In this document: piece after piece, positions 9,687 through 16,541 of the stretch
Layout: every line of letters starts with the position of its first letter
How positions within the stretch are numbered: the first letter of the stretch is position 1
Origin: Pseudonocardia abyssalis
Lineage (GTDB): Bacteria > Actinomycetota > Actinomycetes > Mycobacteriales > Pseudonocardiaceae
Length of the DNA: 64,000 bases
NCBI RefSeq assembly: GCF_019263705.2
Contig: NZ_JADQDK010000001.1
Location: 2,914,001-2,978,000 of the forward strand
Reading direction: 5' to 3'
The notes under the pieces: generated by a model
Seen by the model: only the letters and a program-made list of their open reading frames with translations
Databases searched by the model: none
What the model was told of the DNA's origin: nothing
Made by a program: the position numbers and the translations under genes

Positions 9687-10133
9687 ATGAAGAAGACCGC
9701 CACATTGATGTCTGCCTTCGCTATCACTGGCGCGGTGGTTCTGGCCACCGGCATCATGGGGGCCGGGGTCGCGCAGGCAGCCACCACCACGGCCACCTTC
9801 CAGCTCAAGAGCGCCAACGAGTCCATGTGCCGCGGCACCCTCACGCTGACCGTCACGTCGACGACAGCGACCTCGCGTTCTCAGATCGACTGCTACGGAT
9901 CGCCCTACCGGACGAGTTCCCTCGCCGCCCAGGCACATCTCTACCCGGCCGGTCAGCGCAATTTCGACTGGGTCGACAACGGATGTCTCGACTGCAGTTT
10001 CGCGCAGGCCATCAAGCAGGTCCCGGCGCAGTCCGGAGCGACCTACTGCGGTGTCGCGGGAGCAACCGGGTCGTCCAACGTCGACCGTCCGTGGAACGGC
10101 AGTTCCGTCGAAGTCTGCTTGCGCGCACCCTGA
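9687..10133 (+). CDS. Small secreted Cys-rich protein of unknown function
   Basis: A 148-aa protein with a clear Sec signal peptide (MKKTATL start, hydrophobic core, cleavage near VAQAA at about residue 31). The mature part of about 117 aa has six cysteines (MCRG, IDCYG, NGCLDCS, YCGV, EVCLR), suggesting three disulfides, and many Ser/Thr/Gly. I do not recognise the family. The coding sequence and its 140-bp upstream region are noticeably less GC-rich than the neighbours (TTG, TCT, GCT, ATT and GTT are used), hinting at transfer or relaxed codon bias. It is followed by a hairpin and the convergent peptidase gene. An inhibitor, effector or surface protein is possible. Confidence 0.75.
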   Translation: MKKTATLMSAFAITGAVVLATGIMGAGVAQAATTTATFQLKSANESMCRGTLTLTVTSTTATSRSQIDCYGSPYRTSSLAAQAHLYPAGQRNFDWVDNGCLDCSFAQAIKQVPAQSGATYCGVAGATGSSNVDRPWNGSSVEVCLRAP

Positions 10134-10134
10134 T

Positions 10135-10156
10135 CCGGCCGCTTCGCGACGGCCGG
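10135..10156. terminator. Hairpin terminator between convergent genes
   Basis: CCGGCCG (10135-10141) and CGGCCGG (10150-10156) form a perfect 7-bp stem with an 8-nt loop, placed between stops at 10133 and 10169. Confidence 0.6.
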
Positions 10157-10168
10157 GCAGGACCGGCG

Positions 10169-12112
10169 TCAGAGGTTCTCGATCTCCACCGGCTCGATGC
10201 CCTCGTCCGCGGGCAGGTCGAAGCCGAGGACCTGGGCGTAGAAGCTCAGCTCGGCGTCCAGTGCGCGGCGGATGTTCTCCGCGCGCCGGAAGCCGTGCTG
10301 CTCGCCGTCGAAGAGCAGATAGGCGACCGGGACGCCCTTGGCCCGGAGGGCGTCGACGATCATCTCCGACTGCGCGGGCGGCACGATCGCGTCCTCCGCG
10401 CCCTGCAGCACGATCAGCGGGGCGGAGAACTGCGTGAGCTGGTGGATCGGCGAGCGCTCGACGTAGGTGTCGCGGTCCTGCGGGTACGGCCCGACGAGGC
10501 GGTCGAGGTAGCGGCTCTCGAACTTGTGCGTGTCGCGGGCGAGTGCCTCCAGGTCGGCGACGCCGAAGTGGTCGGCCCCCGCCGCGAACGGCGACTCCGC
10601 CCTGGCCAGCGCGGAGAGCACCGTGAACCCGCCCGCCGAGCCGCCGCGGATGAGCAGGCGCGCGGGGTCGGCGCGGCCGGTGTCGGCGAGGCGGCGGGCC
10701 ACGGCGAGGCAGTCGGCGACTTCGATCACGCCCCACTGCCCGAGCAGCTCCTCGCGGTAGGCGCGGCCGTAACCGGTGGAGCCGCCGTGGTCGACGCTGA
10801 CGACGGCGAACCCGCGGCTCGTCCAGTACTGGGTGGCCGGAGAGAACGACGACGACGCCGCGGCGGTCGGCCCGCCGTGGATGACGACGACCAGCGGCGG
10901 CGCGTCGCCCTCGGGACCGGTGTGGGTGGCGCTGGCCGGGGCGAAGTACAGGGCGTGGGCGGTGCGGGGCTCCCCCGCGGCGTCGACCGACGGGAACGTC
11001 AGGTGCTCGGCCACCGCGACGCCCGCCGGGTCCAGGCCCAGGTCGCGCGGCGCGCACAGCGTGACGACGGCGGCGTCGGAGTCGGGCCCGGGCGGGGTGA
11101 CCCGGTAGACGCCCGGCTCCGCGGTCGGCGTCCCGGCGACGACGACGGCCGAGCCGCCCGCCGAGCGCACCGCGCCGACCTCGCAGAACGGCAGGTCCAG
11201 GTCGGCGATCAGGCCGCCGGTGCCGCGGACGGCGAGCGCGTCGGAGCCGGCGCGGCGACGGGCGAACACCACCGAGCCGTCGGCCAGCACGGCGTAGCGC
11301 GAGCCGGCCAGGCGCCACTCCGGCACCCCGACCTCGGCGTCGATCCGCACGATCGGCTCGATGTCGGAGCCGGGCAGCCAGCGGTAGAGGTTCCACCAGT
11401 CGGTGCGGTCGGAGACGAACCACAGCGAGCCGTCGGGCATCCACGACGGCTCCGACACCGACTCCCACGGCCCGCCCGCGACCACCGTCTCCTCCCCCGT
11501 CGCCAGGTCGCGCACGACGAGCTCGACGGCGTCCCACGGCATCGACGGGTGGTTCCACTGCAGCCAGGCCAGCGTCGTGCCATCGGGATCCAGGCGGGGT
11601 GCGGCGACGAAGTCGGGTCCGGTGACCAGCACCTCCGGCTCGTCGGTCGGCGCATGGGCGGCGAGGCGGACGATCTCGTTGCGCGGTTCCCCGTCGCCGT
11701 GGCGCTCCCGGACGCAGACGATCACGTCGCCGTGCACGTCCCCGTCGGCGTAGCGGTCGCCCCGCTCGACCGCGGGGGCCGGCGTCAGCGCCTGCACCGC
11801 ACCGTCCGCCAGCCGGTACAGCCGCTGGTCGGCCCATTCGGTGAACCAGACGACGCCGTCGAGCACCCACCAGGCGCCGCCGCCGTACTCGTGCACCCCG
11901 GTGCGGGCGTTCGAGCCGTCGGGCAGCAGGTCGGTGACGGCCCCGTCGGCCGCGCGGCGGACCAGCTGGGTGCGGCCGCCGTCGGCGGGCCGGGCCTCGG
12001 ACCAGTACACCTCGGCCCCGTCGACGCGGACCTCGGCGAGCGACACGGCCGCGGCGACGACGAGCTCGGAGGTGATCGGGGTGGGCCAGGATCCGAACGG
12101 GGCGATCGTCAC
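10169..12112 (-). CDS. S9-family prolyl oligopeptidase (dipeptidyl aminopeptidase/acylaminoacyl-peptidase type)
   Basis: A 647-aa serine peptidase. The N-terminal two thirds form a beta-propeller-like domain (repeated blades such as RLDPDGTTLAWLQWNHP and PSWMPDGSLWFVSDRTD). The C-terminal alpha/beta-hydrolase domain has the oxyanion/HGGP element (VVIHGGPT), the nucleophile GGSAGG, the acid Asp in GAEDAIVPP and the catalytic His in GEQHGF. No signal peptide is visible, so it is probably cytosolic and trims short peptides. Start ATG at 12112. It lies 10 bp downstream of the small CxxC protein that ends the redox operon, so read-through from that operon is possible. Confidence 0.92.
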   Translation of the reverse strand: MTIAPFGSWPTPITSELVVAAAVSLAEVRVDGAEVYWSEARPADGGRTQLVRRAADGAVTDLLPDGSNARTGVHEYGGGAWWVLDGVVWFTEWADQRLYRLADGAVQALTPAPAVERGDRYADGDVHGDVIVCVRERHGDGEPRNEIVRLAAHAPTDEPEVLVTGPDFVAAPRLDPDGTTLAWLQWNHPSMPWDAVELVVRDLATGEETVVAGGPWESVSEPSWMPDGSLWFVSDRTDWWNLYRWLPGSDIEPIVRIDAEVGVPEWRLAGSRYAVLADGSVVFARRRAGSDALAVRGTGGLIADLDLPFCEVGAVRSAGGSAVVVAGTPTAEPGVYRVTPPGPDSDAAVVTLCAPRDLGLDPAGVAVAEHLTFPSVDAAGEPRTAHALYFAPASATHTGPEGDAPPLVVVIHGGPTAAASSSFSPATQYWTSRGFAVVSVDHGGSTGYGRAYREELLGQWGVIEVADCLAVARRLADTGRADPARLLIRGGSAGGFTVLSALARAESPFAAGADHFGVADLEALARDTHKFESRYLDRLVGPYPQDRDTYVERSPIHQLTQFSAPLIVLQGAEDAIVPPAQSEMIVDALRAKGVPVAYLLFDGEQHGFRRAENIRRALDAELSFYAQVLGFDLPADEGIEPVEIENL

Positions 12113-12122
12113 GGACCCAACG

Positions 12123-12437
12123 CTAGTGTCTGGCGGTCCGGAAAGCGCTCCACAGCAGCGCCACGGCCTCCCGCGCCGCCCCGGGGCGAACGACGGGCAG
12201 CACGCCGACCGCGCCGGTCAGCCCCGGCCACCAGCGGATCGACCCGTCGCGGCGGACCGTGCCCAGCGCGGGCGTCGCGCAGCGGCGCACGGCGGCCGGG
12301 ACGGAGGCCGGGAGCTCCGGGTCGCGGCAGGTGCGCACCGTGACGGGCACGCGCAGCAGCTCGGGTAGCTCGCGCGCGATCTCCGAGCAGCTCGGGCAGG
12401 ACACGTCGTAGACGGCGACGACCGAGACCGTTCTCAC
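12123..12437 (-). CDS. Small thioredoxin-like CxxC protein (last gene of redox operon)
   Basis: A 104-aa cytosolic-looking protein with a CPSC motif close to the N-terminus (VYDVSCPSCSEIAREL) and two later cysteines (RTCRDPEL, RRCATPALG). The ATPALG segment resembles the cis-Pro region of thioredoxin folds (a small TlpA/glutaredoxin-like domain). The GTG start at 12437 overlaps the TGA of the upstream membrane protein (GTGA), so it is translationally coupled and reading depends on ribosomes reaching the end of that interrupted gene. It probably exchanges electrons with the membrane and exported partners of the same operon. No exact family is recognised. Confidence 0.75.
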   Translation of the reverse strand: MRTVSVVAVYDVSCPSCSEIARELPELLRVPVTVRTCRDPELPASVPAAVRRCATPALGTVRRDGSIRWWPGLTGAVGVLPVVRPGAAREAVALLWSAFRTARH

Positions 12438-13147
12438 GCCCCCAGCATGACAACGACCAGCGACCCGACGACCGTCAGGGCCAGCAGCGGGCGGACCCGG
12501 CGCTCCGCCCCCGTCCACACCTCGGTCCAGCCCCCGTCGGAGCTCCAGGCGTTCGACAGCAGCGGCATCGCGAGGCGCCCCAGCGCGAACCCGCCCGCCA
12601 CGGCGAACGCCGCCGGGAACGGGACGACCAGCACGACCGCGAGCAGCACCAGGTGCGGCAGCGCCGACGGCGAGTAGGTGCGCATCCCGGTGCCCATCTC
12701 GAACCCGAACTGCAGCGCCCCCCACTCGCGCAGGTGCTGCACGTCCTCCGGCACCAGCCGCGCGTTCTCCGGCACCGGGAACGACAGCAGACCGCACTCG
12801 CGCAGCAGCACCGCGAGCGCGGCGACGCCGAACAGTCCCCAGCGCACCGGGGCGGGCACGAGCGCCTGCGGGATCGCCCCGACGACGCCCGCGACGAACG
12901 CCACGAGCGCCGCACCGAGGAGCAGGCCGGCACCGAAGTACCGCACGACCGGGGAACCGCGCCAGACCGACGCGCTCAGCAGGAACGCCGAGTTGTGGCT
13001 TCAAGTGCTGCCGGAGTTGGCGAACCCGGCACCGGCGCCGGCCACCGCCGCGAGCAGGAACATCGCGGGGAGCCACGCGCCGAGCACGGCGAGCCCGAGC
13101 AGCACCACCGCGGTGGTGACCGGGTGCAGCGCGCTGCGCAGCGTCAT
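12434..13147 (-). pseudogene. Polytopic membrane protein with in-frame TGA at codon 49 (nonsense mutation or recoded codon)
   Basis: From the ATG at 13147 to the TGA at 12434 there are 238 codons in one frame, interrupted only by TGA at 13001-13003 (codon 49). The reading frame, high-GC third positions and membrane-protein character continue unchanged on both sides: FANSGST before and SHNSAFLLSASVW after. About five hydrophobic helices are present, with one Cys (RECGLL, codon 118). It resembles thiol-redox membrane proteins of the CcdA/MauF type only loosely. The ATG lies 8 bp after the Tat-protein gene and the true stop overlaps the CPSC-protein start. The options are a recent nonsense mutation (TGG Trp is one base away), selenocysteine insertion, read-through, or separate translation of the 170-aa 3' part from GTG 12946. 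Confidence 0.7.
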
Positions 13148-13155
13148 CGACGGGG

Positions 13156-13902
13156 TCAGCGCCCGGCCGGGAAGCGCGCGCCGAAGCCGGAGAGCAGACC
13201 CCCGCCGCTCTCGTCGTCGTCGGACCCGCTCCGCCCGCCGCCGGACTCCTCACCGCGGCCCGACCCGCCACCTCCGGACTCGTCCCCATGGCCGGACTGC
13301 TCACCGCGGCCGGACCCGGTGCCGCCCGAGGACTCCTCCGCGGGCTCGGGGGCCGGGGTGTTCGCGGGCGACCCGGCGGGCACCGGGCACGCGGCGATCG
13401 TGATGCCCCGGTACTCGGTGCCGTCGGCGTAGACGACCGACGTGGTCGCGTCGGAGCAGCGGTAGCCGTTCCAGCGCCAGGCGTTGCGGCCGTGGCAGCT
13501 CTGGGTGACCCGCGTCGACTCGAAGGCGTCGGGCCCGTCCTTGTAGCTGCCCTCGCGGTGGTAGCCGTCGGAGCAGGGGAACCCGCCGCGGCGCCAGCCT
13601 CCGTAGCAGAGCGCGGTGCCGGTCGAGGGCCAGTTGTCGGCCTCCTCGCGGTAGCTCTCCGGCTTGCAGCCCATGTGCTCGGACATGTCGTCGCCCTCGG
13701 TGCTCGGCTGCGCCGCGGCGGCCTCGCGCCGGGCCAGGTACCAGTCCAGCGGCACCAGCGCGGCGGCGGCCGCGGCGATGACGAGGCCGCGCAGCACCGT
13801 GCGGCGGCTGGGACGGACGGAGCGGATGTGGGCGACGACCGCACTGGGCGTCGCGCCCACGGGCGGCTGCGCCGCCGTGGGGATCTCGTCGAGCCGCGTC
13901 AT
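13156..13902 (-). CDS. Tat-exported Cys-rich protein with Gly/Ser/Glu-rich tail
   Basis: A 248-aa protein. A 30-aa cytosolic leader precedes a twin-arginine motif (PSRRTVLRG) and a hydrophobic helix of about 20 residues, typical of Tat export of a folded, often cofactor-bearing protein. The central domain (about residues 75-175) has six cysteines (MGCKP, LCYGG, FPCSDG, QSCHGR, YRCSDA, AACPVP) and is rich in aromatic residues, with Trp in CYGGWRRGG and NAWRWNG. The last 75 residues are a low-complexity Gly/Ser/Glu/Arg tail. The Tat signal, disulfides and exposed Trp residues next to thioredoxin-like and membrane genes recall the light chain of methylamine dehydrogenase (MauA), whose cofactor is made from two Trp. 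I cannot confirm homology. ATG overlaps the previous stop (ATGA). Confidence 0.75.
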   Translation of the reverse strand: MTRLDEIPTAAQPPVGATPSAVVAHIRSVRPSRRTVLRGLVIAAAAAALVPLDWYLARREAAAAQPSTEGDDMSEHMGCKPESYREEADNWPSTGTALCYGGWRRGGFPCSDGYHREGSYKDGPDAFESTRVTQSCHGRNAWRWNGYRCSDATTSVVYADGTEYRGITIAACPVPAGSPANTPAPEPAEESSGGTGSGRGEQSGHGDESGGGGSGRGEESGGGRSGSDDDESGGGLLSGFGARFPAGR

Positions 13903-14393
13903 GCCCGGGCCACCTCGTGTTCCGCGATCAGGTCGAGCAGCAGGCCGCGGACGTCGGTGTCGGCGTAGACGAAGCGGCGATGGGTCACGACGCCGCGGGC
14001 GTCGAGGGCGAGCACGGTCGGCGAGTAGCCCTCGAACAGGGCGGCGCGGACGTCGTGGTCGACGACGAGCTCCGCGAGGCTCTCGCCGAAGCCGGCCCGG
14101 TCGGCCACCGCGGCGAACCGGACACCCGGGCGACTGACCTCACCGAGGAGGGCGTGGACCTCGTGGCACTGGCTGCAGTCGGCGTCGATCACGGCGACGA
14201 TCGCGCCGCTCTCCCCCGGACGGGGCCGGACCGCGGCGGGCGCCGGACGACCGACGACCGGCGCGTAGCCCGACAGCTCGGCGGCGGGGCCGGACTCCAG
14301 CGCCCGCACCCGGGCGTACACGGCGACGAGGGCGACCAGGGCGAACAGGGCGACGAGCAGCGCGAGCAGCGCGACGGCGAGGGGCAGCGTCAT
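13899..14393 (-). CDS. Membrane-anchored thioredoxin-like protein (MauD/TlpA-like)
   Basis: A 164-aa protein with one N-terminal membrane helix (about residues 2-30) and a short linker. A thioredoxin-like domain follows, with the active-site motif DADCSQCHEVHALL near residue 83 and a strand that looks like the cis-Pro element (GYSPTVLALDARG). The topology places the CSQC site outside the cytoplasm, where it could reduce or isomerise disulfides of the Tat-exported partner encoded next (overlap ATGA). MauD, an accessory protein for methylamine dehydrogenase maturation, has this architecture. The ATG at 14393 shares one base with the preceding stop (TGATG). Confidence 0.8.
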   Translation of the reverse strand: MTLPLAVALLALLVALFALVALVAVYARVRALESGPAAELSGYAPVVGRPAPAAVRPRPGESGAIVAVIDADCSQCHEVHALLGEVSRPGVRFAAVADRAGFGESLAELVVDHDVRAALFEGYSPTVLALDARGVVTHRRFVYADTDVRGLLLDLIAEHEVARA

Positions 14394-15139
14394 CAGGCCG
14401 TCCACCGTCCGGTCAGCGCGCCGAGCGCGTCGACGACCTGGTCCTCACTCATCGACGTGGCCGCGCGGCCGGACTCCGGGCCGAGCAGCACCAGGTCCAT
14501 CGCGAGGCTCTCGCCGGCGAGGATGAACCGCCACCGGTGCGGGCTGTCGGCGGCGAGCGTCGTGGCCCGGTCGTCGAGCAGCCGCCCGGCCCGCCACAGC
14601 TCGCCGCCGCCCACGGGGAGGCCCGACCACTCCGGCAGGCTCGGCAGGACGTCGACGGAGCGGCGGACGATCAGCGTCGCCGCCTCGCTCTGCCCGATCA
14701 GGGCGACGTCGGGCTGCGACACCAGCATCGGCGACGCCGCCGTCAGCGCCGCGCCGCGCGGGCCGTCCTCGTAGCGGAAGGAGGTGAGCATCGTGCTGAC
14801 GCCCATGAGGTCCGGGGCGGGGCCGCCGAACCAGGTGGTGGCCTCGTGGTGCGGGCCCGCGAGGACGAGCGCGGACTCGGAGCGGTCGGGCGCCTCGTAG
14901 ACGACGGCGTCGTAGCCGCGCATCGGCTGCACGCGCTCGGTCGCGCCGGGCAGGACGTGCGTCGGGATCACGCGGTGCTGGCCGAGCGGGGCGAGGAAGA
15001 ACTGCCGCGACAGGTACGGGCCGGAGAAGCGGGTGGTGCCGAACCACCGGAAGTCACCGAACGCGTCGGGGACCTCGAGGTCCACCGGTGCGCCCGAGGG
15101 GGCGACCAGTGAGACCGCCCGGGTGGTCGAAGCCACCAT
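14393..15139 (-). CDS. Uncharacterised protein, first gene of the redox operon
   Basis: A 248-aa, apparently soluble protein without signal peptide, membrane helix or Cys residues. Notable blocks are FGDFRWFGTTRFSGPYLSRQ near residue 30, GPHHEATTWFGG near 110 and ESLAMDLVLLG near 205. I do not recognise the family. It is followed without a gap by the membrane thioredoxin-like gene, so it belongs to the same transcription unit and probably assists the same exported protein. A perfect 7-bp inverted repeat (GGGAGCC...GGCTCCC, 15162-15179) lies 23 bp upstream of its ATG and may be an operator. Confidence 0.75.
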   Translation of the reverse strand: MVASTTRAVSLVAPSGAPVDLEVPDAFGDFRWFGTTRFSGPYLSRQFFLAPLGQHRVIPTHVLPGATERVQPMRGYDAVVYEAPDRSESALVLAGPHHEATTWFGGPAPDLMGVSTMLTSFRYEDGPRGAALTAASPMLVSQPDVALIGQSEAATLIVRRSVDVLPSLPEWSGLPVGGGELWRAGRLLDDRATTLAADSPHRWRFILAGESLAMDLVLLGPESGRAATSMSEDQVVDALGALTGRWTA

Positions 15140-15161
15140 CGTCGTCCTCCAGGTGCGTCGC

Positions 15162-15179
15162 GGGAGCCGGTCGGCTCCC
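15162..15179. promoter_or_regulatory. Inverted repeat upstream of redox operon
   Basis: GGGAGCC-ggtc-GGCTCCC, perfect 7-bp arms, located 23 bp before the first gene of the redox operon in a 161-bp divergent intergenic region. It could be an operator or a 5'-leader hairpin; the sequence cannot tell. Confidence 0.4.
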
Positions 15180-15300
15180 ACCCGTCCAACGAGGACACGG
15201 CGGCGACGTGACGCGGCCGCTCGGGTCAGGAGCTGCGCCGATCGGGTGGTCACGGGGGTAGCGTGGCCCGCGCCCGCACCGCCGCCGCGAAAGGTCCGAG

Positions 15301-15579
15301 ATGACCGAACCGACCCCGCCCCAGGAGCCGATCGACGCCGAGATCGTCCCGGCCGAGGAGATTGCGCCGGTCGCGGCCCCGCGTCCCGATTACGACGAAC
15401 ACGGCGTTCCGAGCTTCGACTACGTCCGTGACCGGATCGAGGGCCGGCACGCTGCGTCACAGGGAGCGACCGAGCTGGCCGACGCCACCCCGGAGGGCCG
15501 CAGCGTCGAGGAGCAGTTCACCGAGCGTGAGCGCGCCGCGAAGGCGAAGCTCGACGAGATCCGGCGCTCGCTCGGTTAA
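15301..15579 (+). CDS. Small acidic hypothetical protein
   Basis: A 92-aa, acidic, probably cytosolic protein. The first 28 residues are Pro/Glu-rich and likely disordered. A conserved-looking core (DYDEHGVPSFDYVRDRIEGR, residues 30-49) and a C-terminal amphipathic helix (SVEEQFTERERAAKAKLDEI) follow. I do not recognise the family. It is divergent from the redox operon and convergent with the ketopantoate-reductase-like gene. The two convergent genes share the palindromic stop tetramer TTAA (15576-15579). Confidence 0.65.
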   Translation: MTEPTPPQEPIDAEIVPAEEIAPVAAPRPDYDEHGVPSFDYVRDRIEGRHAASQGATELADATPEGRSVEEQFTERERAAKAKLDEIRRSLG

Positions 15580-16451
15580 CCGGGCCCGACCGCGGCCGTG
15601 AGTGCGAGGAGCATCCGGCTCGCGGGTACGTCGATGCCGTGCCGCCCGGCCAGGCGCACGACCGCGCCGGTGAGACCGTCGGCCTCCAGCGGCCGCCCGG
15701 CGAGGCGGTCCTGCAGCATCGAGCTCGTCGAGCCGGCGGGCAGGTCCTGCAGCCAGCGCAGCGTGTCCTCGGCGGCGTCGTCGGGGAGGTCGGCCCCCTC
15801 GGCGCGTCCCACCGCCGCGGTCTCGCGCAGTGCGGCCAGCGCCAGCTCCGCGACGGCGGGCTCGCGGAGCACCTCGACCCGGCGCGTCGTCAGTGCGGTG
15901 ATCGGGTTGGCCGCCACGTTCGTCAGCAGCTTGCGCCAGGCCGCACTGCGGAGGTCGGGGACCATCTCCACCCGCAGCCACGTGGGCGAGAACAGCTCCG
16001 CCGCGGTGCGACCGGCCGGGTCGTCGGCGAGCACCAGTTCCCGCTCGGTGCGCCGGGCCCGGACCTCACCGGGGCCCGTCCGCTCGGCGTTGACGTAGAC
16101 GAGCGCCGGCGCCACGCGGTTCTGCAGCGCGTCCGGCACACGGTCGGCGTGGTCGACGCCGTTCTGCGCGGCGACGATCACCGTGTCCGGGCCGGTCAGT
16201 GCGTGCAGCCACGGCCACACCGACCCCGTCTGGTGGATCTTCGTGGCGAGCACGACGTGGTCGACGGGGCGGGCCTCGGCGGGATCGGTCGCGACCGGGA
16301 TCCGGTGGGTGCGGGTGCCGTGGTCGTCGTCGGTGAGGGTGACGGCGTCCAGCGGGGAGCGGGCGCACAGCACGACGTCGACACCGGCCTCGACGAGCGC
16401 GACGGCCAGGGTGCACCCGACGGCCCCGGCACCGACGACCGCCACGGTCAC
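15576..16451 (-). CDS. Ketopantoate reductase family (ApbA/PanE) oxidoreductase
   Basis: A 291-aa NAD(P)-dependent reductase. The N-terminal Rossmann motif GAGAVGC occupies residues 7-13. The ApbA-type block VLATKIHQT and the substrate segment AAQNGVDH follow. The C-terminal helical domain has the family motif WRKLLTNVAANPITAL with the catalytic Lys. It could make pantoate for coenzyme A, but PanE paralogues act on various 2-oxo acids, so panE is not assigned. The GTG start at 16451 gives the expected start immediately before the Rossmann strand. It lies downstream of sdhB beyond a long palindrome that should separate the transcripts. Confidence 0.88.
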   Translation of the reverse strand: MTVAVVGAGAVGCTLAVALVEAGVDVVLCARSPLDAVTLTDDDHGTRTHRIPVATDPAEARPVDHVVLATKIHQTGSVWPWLHALTGPDTVIVAAQNGVDHADRVPDALQNRVAPALVYVNAERTGPGEVRARRTERELVLADDPAGRTAAELFSPTWLRVEMVPDLRSAAWRKLLTNVAANPITALTTRRVEVLREPAVAELALAALRETAAVGRAEGADLPDDAAEDTLRWLQDLPAGSTSSMLQDRLAGRPLEADGLTGAVVRLAGRHGIDVPASRMLLALTAAVGPG

Positions 16452-16473
16452 GGCTCCCCCTCCCCCGGACAAC

Positions 16474-16520
16474 AGCAAAGCCACTTTGCTGCCGTGTGAC
16501 GGCGGCAAAGTGGCTCTACT
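16474..16520. terminator. Long palindrome / terminator, copy 2 of the dispersed repeat
   Basis: 22-bp arms (16474-16495 and 16499-16520) are complementary at 19 positions around a GTG loop, 21 bp downstream of the sdhB stop on the minus strand. The 17-bp core AAAGCCACTTTGCTGCC matches the copy at 4020-4070 at 15 positions. Confidence 0.7.
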
Positions 16521-16541
16521 GCCACTTCCTCGGACGTGACG

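Noticed and set aside
12434..12946. Independent 170-aa gene starting at GTG 12946
   Set aside because: Possible, but the same frame continues upstream to an ATG placed 8 bp after the previous gene. The upstream 66 codons carry membrane-protein sequence, so one interrupted gene explains the region better.
12123..13844. A 573-codon minus-strand frame spanning the redox operon
   Set aside because: Most of it is a Pro/Arg/Ser-rich out-of-frame translation of the Tat-protein and membrane-protein genes. Only its last 104 codons, from GTG 12437, make a sensible protein, which is annotated separately.
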